64,000 nt of DNA from Torreya grandis (lineage: Eukaryota > Streptophyta > Pinopsida > Cupressales > Taxaceae), in NCBI GenBank assembly GCA_037957365.1, contig JARHVA010000021.1, positions 5,792,501 through 5,856,500 on the forward strand, read 5' to 3'. How positions within the stretch are numbered: the stretch's first letter is position 1; every line of letters starts with the position of its first letter. Under the pieces are notes generated by a model. That model searched no databases and was not told the origin of the DNA. It worked only from the letters and a program-made list of their open reading frames with translations. Shown in pieces: positions 36,272 to 47,126 of the stretch. The position numbers and the translations under genes were made by a program.

Positions 36272-37947
36272 CATGTAACATTCCCACTGGGATCTACATA
36301 CAAATACATGATTTTAAAAAAATTAAACAACATATACTTTCATTAGATTACACCAAGAAAATCTAATCAATGATCAAATGTAATACTCTAAGTGTGATAA
36401 TTGTAATGAAGCATGTTACATCATACATTACAATCATCACAAGAAACACACCATAATTATTTATAAAAGGTAATTACAAATATCTAGCCATGTCTGGTAA
36501 AAATATATAATCACTATTATCAATGAACAATAAATAAGTAATTACAACATATCATGATAATGTTTTGATAATAAATATAATACAATGTACATATATAAGA
36601 TACATGTCTCCATGGAGCATAAGTTCCCCAAACTCTAGTATCTACGACAATCTCAAGTGTCATCTCCAAGTAAATACTAATGTGGGGAGGGAGAGCATCA
36701 ATCAAGAAATTTTTCACACCAACCACAAATCATTGATCCCCACACAAATCCCATCAAGGAATGACCCTCCCTTCATGGATGAGTAGATAGTGATGGTGCA
36801 AGAATCCAAAGAGACAAACTAGCACCCATGTGCTATATAATTTATAAAACTAAACATGTGGTGTATCATAAATAAATCCATTCTACTCAAGATATCACAC
36901 AAACATGTAAATCATACACATGAAATGATAATGTCTCACTAACATTACTTTGTCTAAATTTTTAAATAATTAATGAACTAAGGATCAGTCAAATTCATAC
37001 ACACCACTTGATCAAATTACCTTCATCTAGCATTGTGATGCTAGTAAGCTAGTGAAATCCATCTCACTACTTACTCAATATCAACAATATGATATTCAAT
37101 TAACATAGTATAACCAATATATTCATACAAATTAATTACTACTAGCAAACATAAATATGCTAAGTACAAGATTAATCTAAATGCATACATTTATTCCATC
37201 AAACATATGATTAAATCTCACAACATTATTTTACACATGAATAATAAAAATAACAACTATAGTTTATACCATCCATAAATAATATACATCTAAACTGTAA
37301 TTCTCTAATTGTTATAAGTAGTTTTCAATTATAATGTACCCTACGACATCCCATAATATCATAGTTCATTATTTTTCAGTTCAGCTACTCTAAACAAACA
37401 ACCTGTTATAACAATTTCAAGAACTAAAGTCTCATAATCCTAATTATGTTTTATTTTGAACATGATACCCCCTTTATATGTCTCGACATGTTTTAGGAAT
37501 TTGTGAAGATCTATAACTAGAGTCCATGACTTAGTTTATAACAATTAATAGATATATAGGCATACACCACCATATACCACTACATATTATATATGCATAT
37601 ACATTTATACAAATTAATCTAATATTAATATGTACTTCACACATGATCTCTAAAGATAAATAATTAATGCATATAAATGCCTACAGTCATTTATACTTCT
37701 AAATAAGCTTTTCATGAGGTTTTTCAACAATCATTATACCAAATAGATTGTCTATCAATTATAAGTCTTATTATTTTTGGGAATATTAATAAACAAATCA
37801 TCTTAGTCAATTTTGAGGTTATTTGTTTTCCCTGCGAAATCACCATTTAGTTATGACTTCCCAACATTTGTGGTTTCATATATCCGCTTAAGTATATTAT
37901 CTTACATCTTACTATAACATCTATTTCCATCGATCCCTTTTGCATGA

Positions 37948-38056
<109 letters not shown>

Positions 38057-38287
38057 CATTCATATAGACATACATCTCAAAGTACATTTATAAGCTCTAT
38101 ATATACAAATAAGAGTATATATATTATTATAAAGCATACTACTAATTAACTCCTTAATATGTAGCCTATTAGAGACATTTATCCATGCTACACATTACAT
38201 TTCATATAGTTGTTATGATAAACTATACCATGTATATAAAACTTATTATAAGATGATGGAGGATACCCTAAGCTATATTTGCTTCAT

Positions 38288-38292
38288 ATACC
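38288..38292. repeat. Left target-site duplication ATACC of element A
   Basis: ATACC precedes TGTTGACC and is repeated at 49,633-49,637. The undisturbed LTR of element B has ATACTAAACC at this place, which confirms the target. Confidence 0.9.
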
Positions 38293-38644
38293 TGTTGACC
38301 ATTTTGGTCCTGCAGGCCAAAATCAGTCTCCTTCCTTCCCTACCACTCTGAACCTCAGTCTAGTCATGCACCCACCTTTTACAAAATCTCATTTTCTTTG
38401 CAATAAGACCTGTTCTTATAGAACATTGAAAAATCTAAGGCCCTACAGAGTTCTGTTTAGTATGGAGCTTTTCACCTTGAGCAAATGGCTTAGACAAATA
38501 AGAGTCTCTTATAAAGCTCCAAAGGTTAAATAGCCCTTGTGGAGGACAGATGATGAGCAAGATGGGACATTGTAAAAGATCCGAAGGGTGACTTTGGACT
38601 TGATTTACCCTTGCGCAGGGTAGCTGGTCAAAAGGCCGAAAGGT

Positions 38645-39170
38645 GAGTTCCTTCGAGAAGAAAGACCAAGGCAAAGAATTCCTTCGGACTTTCTGTCTGA
38701 AGGAAATTTGTAAGGAAATAGCAAAGTATTTCTTCGGATAAAATGTTCAAAGAAAATCCATGAAGTAAACAAGGCAAAAGGAAGATAGCCAAAAATAAAG
38801 GTTGAATTTTCTTCAGGCAAAATGCCCGAAGGAATTCCTTCGAACATTTTGTCCGAAGAAATTCACAAGGCAAAGACTGTCTTTTGGAAGGAAAATTTTG
38901 TGGAAGAATTCACAAGGCAAATCTTTCGAACAAAAATGTCCAAAAGAATTCCTTCAGACTTTTGCCTAAAGGAATTTGCCTGAAGAAAAGAGCCGACCAA
39001 AAGAAACAAGGAAACAAACAAGGAATTCTTTCAGGAGAAAATCCCTTGGAAAAAACTAACTAGACCCGAAGGAATTCACCTGATGAAAAAACCTGACAGA
39101 AAGCAACAAGCGGGAAAGAAAAAGGAAAGATTTCCTTCAGACATTTGCCTGAAGGATTTCAAGATCGAGG
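38645..39170. repeat. Palindromic GAAGGAATTCCTTC-type repeats in the element A LTR
   Basis: Repeated hairpin words include GAATTCCTTCGGAC..GTCTGAAGGAAATT (38,673-38,706), GCCCGAAGGAATTCCTTCGA (38,823-38,842), CCTTCGAAC..GTCCGAAG (38,836-38,858) and CCTTCAGAC..GCCTGAAGG (39,134-39,156). Each can fold on itself. The same set is in the 3' LTR at 47.5-48.0 kb. Confidence 0.75.
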
Positions 39171-40052
39171 CAGCTCAAAGGACCTCGAAGGGAAGGTGCC
39201 CTTGTAAGGGACTCTCGACTGCCGAAAGGAGGACCTTCCCTAAGCCCCGAAGGGACACTTTCCCTTTGAGAGGTTAAAAGACAAAGGCCTGGATGAAGGA
39301 AAAAGGGCCAAAGGAAAAAATGCCGAAGGAAAGAAAGCCAAAGAGATTGCCAAAGGGGATGACGGGCCCGCAGATGTCAAATTCGAGACAAGGGAATAGC
39401 CGTTGATTTTTGAAGAGCTTAAGGACAGGTCGTAAGTGAACTCTGTGACCCACCGAGAAGGTAGCCCTAAGGGCTTAGATTGTCAGAAGGAGTCAAGATA
39501 AGAAAAAACAAAACCAAGTAGAGACAAAGCTGGGAAAAGACAAAAGTTAAGAATGAACTCAGTGACCTGCTGATGAAAGAGCCCAAGGAGCCAACAAAGG
39601 ATGATAAGATAGTCTCGAGAGCTCAAATTCTAGAAAAGAAAAATCCAGGAAGAGACAAAAGAGCCAAGTGCAAAAATGGACAAAACAGTCCAAGTGGAAA
39701 AGGAAGGTGTCGACTTAAGGAGTTACTCCAGTGGTTAACACAGTATCTGCCAAGTGGTCATCAAGGAGTGTAAATAGTGAATGATGCGATGTATTTTCTT
39801 CACTTTACATTGATGAGCAGATAAACCGCGTGAATGCCTTGAAGGAGCAGTCTTGTTTGTAGATAAATGGTGCGGCTTATGTTTTCACGCATGACATTTA
39901 ATGTATTTAAACACCTAAAGTCAAAATTAGAACCTACATAGCATTCTCTTTCAGCAGCTTCCTCTTCCCAATGCTCTCAGCACACGTAGGCCACTTGTTA
40001 AAGGGCGCCAAAGTCTTTTCCAAAGGGGGCACTCGTATTTTCTTCTTCTCTC

Positions 40053-40059
40053 TATATAT
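40053..40059 (+). promoter_or_regulatory. Element A LTR TATA box
   Basis: CTCTCTATATATTTTAAC in both LTR copies (the second near 48,887-48,896) is a good TATA context. CAATAGAATA about 70 bp downstream may act as a polyadenylation signal. Confidence 0.55.
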
Positions 40060-40557
40060 TTTAACTTCTCATTTGAGAAAGGCATCTCTCATTGTTGTAA
40101 GGTGAAGCCTTGCCAATTTTCACCTGAAATCAATAGAATATGCATTTTTACCTTTATTTTGGTTGGATATATCTCTGAGTGTGTCTAAGTGTTAACCTTG
40201 TGTTCAGTCATTTCTTTCTTGATGCTCTCACAAACTTGATACCAACACACCTGGTATAGACAAAGCTCCATTCCTGTAGATAACAAGAAGAGTTGTATCT
40301 GGAGTGCAGAGGCAAAAGAAGGTTATCAGATAGTGTGTTTTTCTTGCAACACCTGTGGTAAGTTCATTTTCTATGTGTTTTCATTAAAGCCTCCCTATTA
40401 AGTTCCCTGCAATTTGGTCCTTTTACCAGTTAAAGTGTATGTATGTGTTCTTATGGTTTAAAGTGTGAGTATGAGTAGATCAAACTTGTTTGGTGCATCA
40501 CCAGCTTAAGTTAGGTTCTATTTTTTAATAATCCTTCTCCCTTTTCAACCCCCCCAT

Positions 40558-40660
<103 letters not shown>

Positions 40661-40826
40661 ATGTATTGGAATAAATTAGAGATGCATCAAAGGGAGCTAG
40701 CCCTTATCTAGAGACTCTACCCTCAGTTTTTCTAGACCCACAGGTAAGAGAGGAGTTTCCATTGTGATGCGTGGAAGAAAGGAGATCATCTTTCTGTCAA
40801 GGGTGCACTCCACTGCATAAACAATT

Positions 40827-40846
40827 TTTGGCACGCCTGGTGGGAC
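40827..40846 (+). promoter_or_regulatory. Probable element A primer-binding site
   Basis: TTTGGCACGCCTGGTGGGAC starts 3 bp after the LTR end. Position and GC-richness fit a tRNA 3'-end complement, but it is not the Met type and I cannot name the tRNA. Confidence 0.5.
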
Positions 40847-40990
40847 ATATTTTTAGCACCATTTTTTAACACTTAGCAAAGTTTCAGGATTGATGCTAGT
40901 CCTGTTACAGCAAAATCAACCATTTTCCAACATCTGGTAACTCCACTATTAAGAACATCAGTCTTTGATCAAAGACCAGTCTGACCTCTT

Positions 40991-42780
40991 ATGCCTAAAA
41001 TCACCACGCGATCTGCTACTAAGGGTGTCCCTTTTGAATTTATTGAACTACCTTTAAAATCAGCAAGACGACTGAGGTTTGCAAGAACTCATCCTTATTC
41101 AATAAATTGTTTTCCTCGACCTGCCATAACATACACCTACACAAGAAGGCCTCCGTTGAATCCTGCTATAGCTATGGCTTTACCTTTTGTGGCCTTTCAT
41201 GGTCAGATTCCCTTGAATCTCCTGCATTATGACCCAATTCCAGGGGTAGTCCTTAGAAGTGTGCCTCCCTTTAATGGAAAAGGGCCCATTACTGCCATTG
41301 AACACATCAAAAATGTTGTTAACCTCTGCAATATCCATAATGTCACTGAGGAAAACATTGCAATCAGATTATTGGCATTGTCTTTCAAGGGCAAGGTTCT
41401 GGACTGGTATGGGACTTTTCCCATGAATTCAGTCGATTCTTAGAATGAATTGGGCACCCTCTTAAAAAATAGATTTGGGGAGAAGAGCGACCGCCTCTCA
41501 CTTGACAAGCAGTTGACCCTATGAAAAGAGCTCCACACGAGTTCATGCAGGATTTCAATAATTGTTTTCAAAAGACACGGGATAGAATCCCCATTCTGGT
41601 AAGGCTGACTCTGAGCTATGTTTTCCTCTATTATTTGAAAGCATTGAACAATGACATTGTTGTTATGATACATTCCATGGGAGGACATGTGCTACCTGCT
41701 GCCTATGAGATAGTTATAGCGGCTGAAAATTGCCTGTTGCAGGCTGGAAAGATAGCCCCTATGCCTCACATGCCGCTCTTTCTTGAATTGTTGCCTCTAA
41801 TCTAGACTACTTCACCCACCTTGGCTCTTCTACCTGGCATAGAAAATTTGGTTGATACTTCATCCAATGACCTCCATGAAGTCAAGACCCTGTTATAAAG
41901 CGTAATAAATGAACTAGTGGCTCTTAAAAGGCAGTAAGATCAAGGCAATCGACCAAATCAAGGATATCAACAGTATGGACAAGCAAATAGACCTCCTTTT
42001 TAGAATTACAATCAAGGGTAGGGTCAGTTTGCACAGGGCAAACCTTTTGAAGGTTATAATTTAGGTGCCCCTTCATCATTCAAGGCTCTAGCGCCCACTC
42101 AAAATAATCTGGTACAAGAATAGCCCAGTTGTCCAACCATGGGATATGGTCAAGATCATGTTATTTATAAAAATGAAATGCTAAGTCACTAGACAAATGC
42201 ATAGGATAATCAGGTAGTTTCCCAATTCCCAAGCTTTGAGGCTTTAATGCAACCCAGCATGGGCAGCAGTTAGTTTTAGCTTGACTCTACTCTCATGAAT
42301 CACTTGGAAGGTGAGTTTTATGCAGTCAATTACGTGGGTAGTGCAAACAATCAAGGTGACTATGTCACAACCAACACAAAGTCCAAAAGGAGAGCAATGA
42401 AAGAAGCTCAAATAGCTTCTCAAACGTCAACACCATCTTCTTCATCACATGTAAACCAAAAGGTTCCAAACTTTAGACCACCGGTTGCACCTTCAGCACC
42501 TCGGCCTGCGCCTCTCGTTGTAAGTAATCCCAAAGAAAATTTGAAAGAAGGCAACCCTCGAGTTAATGTGGTAGACCAAATGAAGAAGTTGCACATGAAT
42601 ATATCCTTGTGGGATTCACTATCAATACTAATACAAAAGGACATGCTGCAAAATGAATTGCTCGGGTTGAATGAACAAGTTGTCCCAACAAAGGCCGATA
42701 ATATTCTAATGATAAATGGGTAGCCTTCCACATCAAGCCAAGTTAAGAAAGATGAAAAGGTTCCCACTTTTTATTTATCC
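40991..42780 (+). pseudogene. Element A gag, broken
   Basis: MPKITTRSATKGVPFEF at 40,991 starts the frame. The Retrotrans_gag core reads FNGKGPITAIEHIKNVVN, LLALSFKGKVLDWYGTFP, NELGTLLKNRFGEKSD and HEFMQDFNNCFQ. The stop at about 41,441 is TAG where Trp is expected. Later frames carry a Gln- and Pro-rich linker and, at 42,295-42,723, MNHLEGEFYAVNYVGSAN to VVDQMKKLHMNISLWDSL, the spacer before protease. No CCHC knuckle is visible. Gag would form the particle. About 1.8 kb, usual for the group. Confidence 0.85.
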
Positions 42781-43227
42781 TTGGTCATAAGAGATTTATT
42801 AGTGCACAATTTCATCATTGACAGTGGAACAAGCACCTCGGTAATGCCTAAATGCATAGCAGATAAACTGGGACTCAAATATGAAGAGATGACTAAGGGA
42901 GTTCTGCAGCTGGATGGAACACTAGCAAAGATAGTTGGAGTGGTAAGAGGTTTGAGCTTGACACTACATGCCTGCCCAACCTTCTCAGTTCCTCACGATG
43001 TGGTAGTGACAGATGTCCCTCCTTACTTTGCTATTTTCTTGTCTAGGGATTTCACATCCAAAATAGGCATCTACCTAGCAACAAACTGGTCCTATCTGAT
43101 TTTTAAAACCAAGTATGGGACTAAGGTTAAGATTGAAGCAGAGCCACTCCATAGAGATCATCTAGAACCATACTCACTCAAGGTGGCAAATGTCAACTAT
43201 GCCATTATTGACCAGGGAGAATTCTAA
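42781..43227 (+). pseudogene. Element A aspartic protease domain
   Basis: The open frame has FIIDSGTSTSVMPKCIADKL with the catalytic D-S-G at residues 14-16, then GVLQLDGTLAKIVGVV (flap-like part) and PYFAIFLSRDF. This is a retropepsin (clan AA). It would cut the Gag-Pol polyprotein. The domain is intact here. Upstream a TAG at 42,721 replaces a sense codon in the joining region, and a TAA at 43,225 separates it from the next frame. Confidence 0.85.
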
Positions 43228-43890
43228 GTGGATCGATCTCCATCCTCTACCCTTGAAGGAGTTGCTGACTTGTTCTTAGACGAATGGGGAAGTGACAACT
43301 TTGACCATGATCCTTACAAGTTCATAAAAGAGCCAGGCCTTGGGATTTATTTCATGCATGAAGAGGGTACTTTTATACCAAATATGATGAAAGCAAGCCA
43401 AGAAAGCTTAGGTTTATGGCAGTTATTCTTTGATGGCTCAAGAAGTAGGTTGGGAGCTAGTGGTGGAGTGATGTTAGTTTCTCCTTCAAAGGAGAAATAC
43501 TTTTTGGCTTTCAGGTTTCAATTTTCTTGCATAAGTAATGTTGTGGAGTACGAATCCCTCATCCATGGTTTGGAATGGGTGAGGAAAAGAGGAATCAAAG
43601 AGCTACGGGTTTTTGGTGACAGTGAGCTGATTGTGAATCAGGTAAGGGGCCAAAATCTAACAAAGAATTATTTACTTATGTCCTACAAACACAAGGTATG
43701 GGACTTAGTGGAGAGTTTCCTTGCTTTCAATGTTACCTCCATTCTTAGAGAGCAGAACAAGAAAGCAGATAGGCTGGCAATAGCTGGTGCCCAGTTTGAT
43801 ATCCCTAAGGAGATAGGCCGAGACCGCAATCCATGCCATTTGAAGGTAGTAATCTGGCCTTCTGTACCTGACAACATCACTAACTGGTAG
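43228..43890 (+). pseudogene. Element A additional RNase H domain, upstream of the RT
   Basis: After a leader (ADLFLDEWGSDNF) the RNase H fold reads LWQLFFDGSRSRLGASGGV (first Asp), SNVVEYESLIHGLEW (Glu), LRVFGDSELIVNQVRG (second Asp) and REQNKKADRLAIAGAQF (third Asp). All four catalytic acids are present. This is the archaeal/cellular type RNase H (RVT_3 family) known as a second RNase H in plant Tat/Ogre elements. It removes RNA from the RNA-DNA hybrid. It lies directly after protease and before RT. The frame is open over 220 codons. Confidence 0.85.
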
Positions 43891-45000
43891 GTGTTTGACA
43901 GTGACCATAAAATAGCACTCTTCTTGCAAGAAGAAGCTGAGTTTGTTGCTAAAAACTAGGTTAAACTATAGCAGCAATATGGCAGCCAAATTGTTCATCT
44001 AAAGAACAATAACTTTCAAAAAGGCTTGGTCACTCTCGAGAGTATCTTTAATGAAGATGACCAGTTGAAAAGTGATAAGGCAAACATCACAATGACGGAG
44101 GAGAACTATGAGAAGGTTGAAATATTTAAGAATAAGTTTCTTGCACTTGGGAAAGTGTGCACAGACCATGAAAGGCAAGCCTTCACCTTATTGTGTCAGG
44201 GGTTTGTTGATGTCTTCGCCTGGGAGTATAATGATTTGAAGGGTTTCAACCCAAGTTTGGCCCAACATACCATTGAGCTGGAGGAAGGTGCCAAGCCGAT
44301 CAAGCAGAAGCAAAGGCTTGTCAATCCAAATATTGTGCCTCTCATGTGGAAGTAACTCACCAAGTTGATTGAGTCTAGGATAATATTTCCAATCAAACAC
44401 TCTTTTTGGTTGGCCAACGTTGTTCCTGTCCAGAAAAAAATGGGGAGATCAGATTATGTGTAGATTTCAGAGACCTCAATAGAGTTTCTTTGAAAGACCA
44501 TTATCCTCTCCCAAGCATGGAGTAGATCCTTTAAATGGTGACAAGCAACGAGCATTTCTCCCTCCTGGATGGGTATGCAGGATATAATCAAATTTTGGTG
44601 CAAGACTGTGACCAGTACAAGATAGCCTTCACTACCAAATGGGGGACGTTCGCTTACAGAAAAATGTCATTTGGACTATCCAATGTTGGTGCCACTTTTC
44701 AACGAGCCATGGACATGGCCTTTCAAGGCCTGATAAATAACATTGTGTTGGTGTATCTTGATGATGTGACAATTTTCTCTAAGGAGGTGGACCAACACAT
44801 GAAACACCTCAAACAAATCTTTGAGAGGTGTAGAGAGTTCAGTATCTCTCTCAACCCGAAGAAATGCATCTTCATTGTCCATGAGCGTAAACTCCTTGGC
44901 CACATTGTTTCCAAAGAAGGCTTGACCATTGATCAAGAGAGTGTTCGCTCCATCCTAGAGCTATCCTTGCCTAAACATAAGAAAAGCCTATAGAGCTTCT
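43891..45000 (+). pseudogene. Element A reverse transcriptase, broken
   Basis: The connector (FAWEYNDLKGFNPSLAQHTI) leads into the RT: SFWLANVVPVQKK, a one-base shift, GEIRLCVDFRDLNR, DHYPLPSMEQ-like text with two stops, FSLLDGYAGYNQILVQ, GTFAYRKMSFGLSN and LVYLDDVTIFS (catalytic YLDD at about 44,752-44,766), then LNPKKCIFIVHERKLLGHIV. The stops at 44,524 (TAG) and 44,533 (TAA) stand at the two expected Gln codons. One frameshift lies at about 44,438. RT makes the cDNA; this copy is inactive. Confidence 0.9.
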
Positions 45001-45600
45001 TTGGAAAAATAAATTTCATTTGAAGATTTATTCCAAATTTTACGGAGGTAGTCAACCCATTGACCTCTATGTTGAAGAAAGATGAGAATTTTACGTGGAT
45101 AGCGCAAAGGAGGGATAGCTTTGAAGAGATCAAGCAAGCTATCGCCTAGGCTCCTACCTTGATCAGTCCTGACTTCACCAAGATTTTCAACCTCTACACC
45201 TTTGGAAATGAAGAGGTAATCTCCGCCATGCTTACCCAAGCGAGTGGTGAAAACCTTGAGCAACCACTTGCATTTTTTAGCCAAGGCCTATAGGGTTTTG
45301 AGGTCAAGTATACATATGTAAAGAAGTAAGTCCTTGGAGTCATATAGAGCCTAAAGAAATTAAGACATATGATTTCCAACAACAAGATTCACCTCATGGT
45401 CCCACATCTGAACATCAAAGATTTCTTGACCAACCGTGATCTGAATGAAAAGAGAGCGGATAGATCACTAAAGTAATGGGGTATGGCGTGGATGTCAAGA
45501 TCACCAAGCTGGTAAGAGGAAAAGGCCTATGTGAACACCTTGTTGTAGACCTTAAACAACAAAAATAAGACAATTTGATAATTCATGATGCAGCTATAGT
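45001..45600 (+). pseudogene. Element A native RNase H, catalytically degenerate
   Basis: FIPNFTEVVNPLTSMLKKDE ends the connection part. The RNase H then reads LYTFGNEEVISAMLTQASG, where Ty3 elements normally have DASDxAIGAVL; the first catalytic Asp is not in place. AFFSQGL, KLRHMISNNKIHLMV and FLTNRDLNEKRADR follow. Loss of the native RNase H alongside an added one is the situation known for Tat/Ogre elements. Several stops (L*GF, KK*VLGV) stand at expected Gln or Glu. Confidence 0.7.
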
Positions 45601-46872
45601 AGAAAAACAAGTTGTTATAAAGGATTAGACATCAGACTTTAGGTGTTTCCTTCTCTCTGGTGAGTGCCCGTAGGGCCTTGATAGGACTAAGAGGAGATAT
45701 TTCAGACTCCAATCTCTCCCTTATGTCCTAATTGATGGAGTGTTGTTCAGAAGGGATCTCTCAGGATTGATTTTAAGGTGCATGACCCAAGTCAAGCTGA
45801 CAGGGTGCTGTCCGAGTTCCATGATGGGCTAGCTGGTGGTCACTTTGCTCTTAGACATACAACTACAAGAATAATGAGAGTTGGTTACTTTCAGCCTACT
45901 CTATTCAGAGACACTCATGCCTAGATACGAAAGTGCCAAAAGTGTGCGCTCTTTGATGGAAAGTAATGGCTGGCTACCATGCCTTTACAGCCTATTCAGG
46001 TGGAGCAACCATTCATGCAATGGGGCCTTGACTTTATAGGGATGATTAACCCTCCCTCTAGTGCTGAACACAAGTGGGTCCTAACCACCACATACTACTT
46101 CACAAGATGGGTAGACGCTGTCACTTTGAAAGAAGCCAATGAAAGTGTAATCCTAGATTTTTATGAGGACCTAGTGGCAAGGTTTGGGGTTGCAGCTACT
46201 ATCATCTCAGATAATGCTTTAGCTTTTCTGGGAACTAAAACGAGTGAATGGGCATTGAGATATGGTATATATCTTAGCACTTCATCCAACTATTACCCAT
46301 AAGGGAATGGGCTAGCTGAGTCCACCAATAAGAATCTGATCAAGATTATCAAGAGGACAATGGAGGAGAATCAGAAGACTTGGCATGCCAAATTGAAAAT
46401 AGCCCTGTGGGCAGATATGGTCACTCCAAAGAGAGCAAATGGTAATTCACCATACATGCTCATGTATGAAAGGGAATTTAGGCTTGCCATTTCACTTGAA
46501 TTGTCAGTCTTGGAACTTGCTCACTAGCTGCAGTTAGAAGAAGGTAACAACATGGAGGTTAGGCTATGCGAGTTGATGGAGCTTCAGGAGACAAGGGACC
46601 AGGCTATAGCTTCTATGACCAGGTGCCAACAATAGATGAAGAAATACTTTGATAAGAGATCTTCATCAAAAGGTTTCATTGAGGGAGACATCATCTTGAA
46701 ATGGGATGCGAACCGAGCTAATCCTGGAAAGCACACGAAGTTCGATGCCCTATGGAGTGGTCCATATGTCATCACTCAGTGTAAGCAGCACAATGCGTTC
46801 CAACTCTCCAAGTTGGATGGTGAAGAACTGTATATCTTGGTTAATGGGATACATATTAAGCATTATCACTGA
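45601..46872 (+). pseudogene. Element A integrase, broken
   Basis: The zinc-binding part reads EFHDGLAGGHFALRHTT and RKCQKCALFDG (HHCC). The core reads QWGLDFIGMINP (first Asp), ATIISDNALAFLG (second Asp), then YYP, a stop, GNGLAESTNKNLIKII (Glu). The stop at about 46,300 is TAA where the Gln of YYPQGNG is expected. The C-terminal part has MKKYFDKRSS, GDIILKWDANRANPGKH, KFDALWSGPYVITQC and ends at TGA 46,872. No chromodomain follows. Integrase inserts the cDNA; the DDE acids remain but stops break the frame. Confidence 0.9.
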
Positions 46873-47126
46873 GCCCTTCTCCCATCATGTATATATTTTC
46901 CTTTTTTCTCCCTGTTTTCCCTAAGTGCTTTTGCACATGTTAGTAGTTTTCTTAGGCTTGTGTGTGTTTTCATTTCCTTTTGGGGTAAAGCTTCATAATT
47001 GATTCTTGGATATCACGAGGCTGTTGCTGACTCTTTCAAAGCTACATCTTGACTTCGTGCCCAATGGACTTTGAGGCTACTAGATTTTAAGCATAGCAGA
47101 CACGCTTCCCCTAGAAATCATCAATT
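46873..47126. other. Untranslated stretch between integrase and 3' LTR
   Basis: No extra ORF is present in this element. No clear polypurine tract precedes the 3' LTR at 47,127, so plus-strand priming text has probably decayed. Confidence 0.6.

Noticed and set aside
38435..39773. Open frames in the element A 5' LTR on both strands
   Set aside because: They read the GAAGG palindromic repeats of the LTR, and parallel frames appear in the 3' LTR (47.2-48.4 kb); no start, domain or codon signal supports them.
40991..46872. Stop codons as signs of programmed readthrough or an altered code
   Set aside because: Stops are scattered over all domains, mixed with frameshifts, and fit C-to-T decay.
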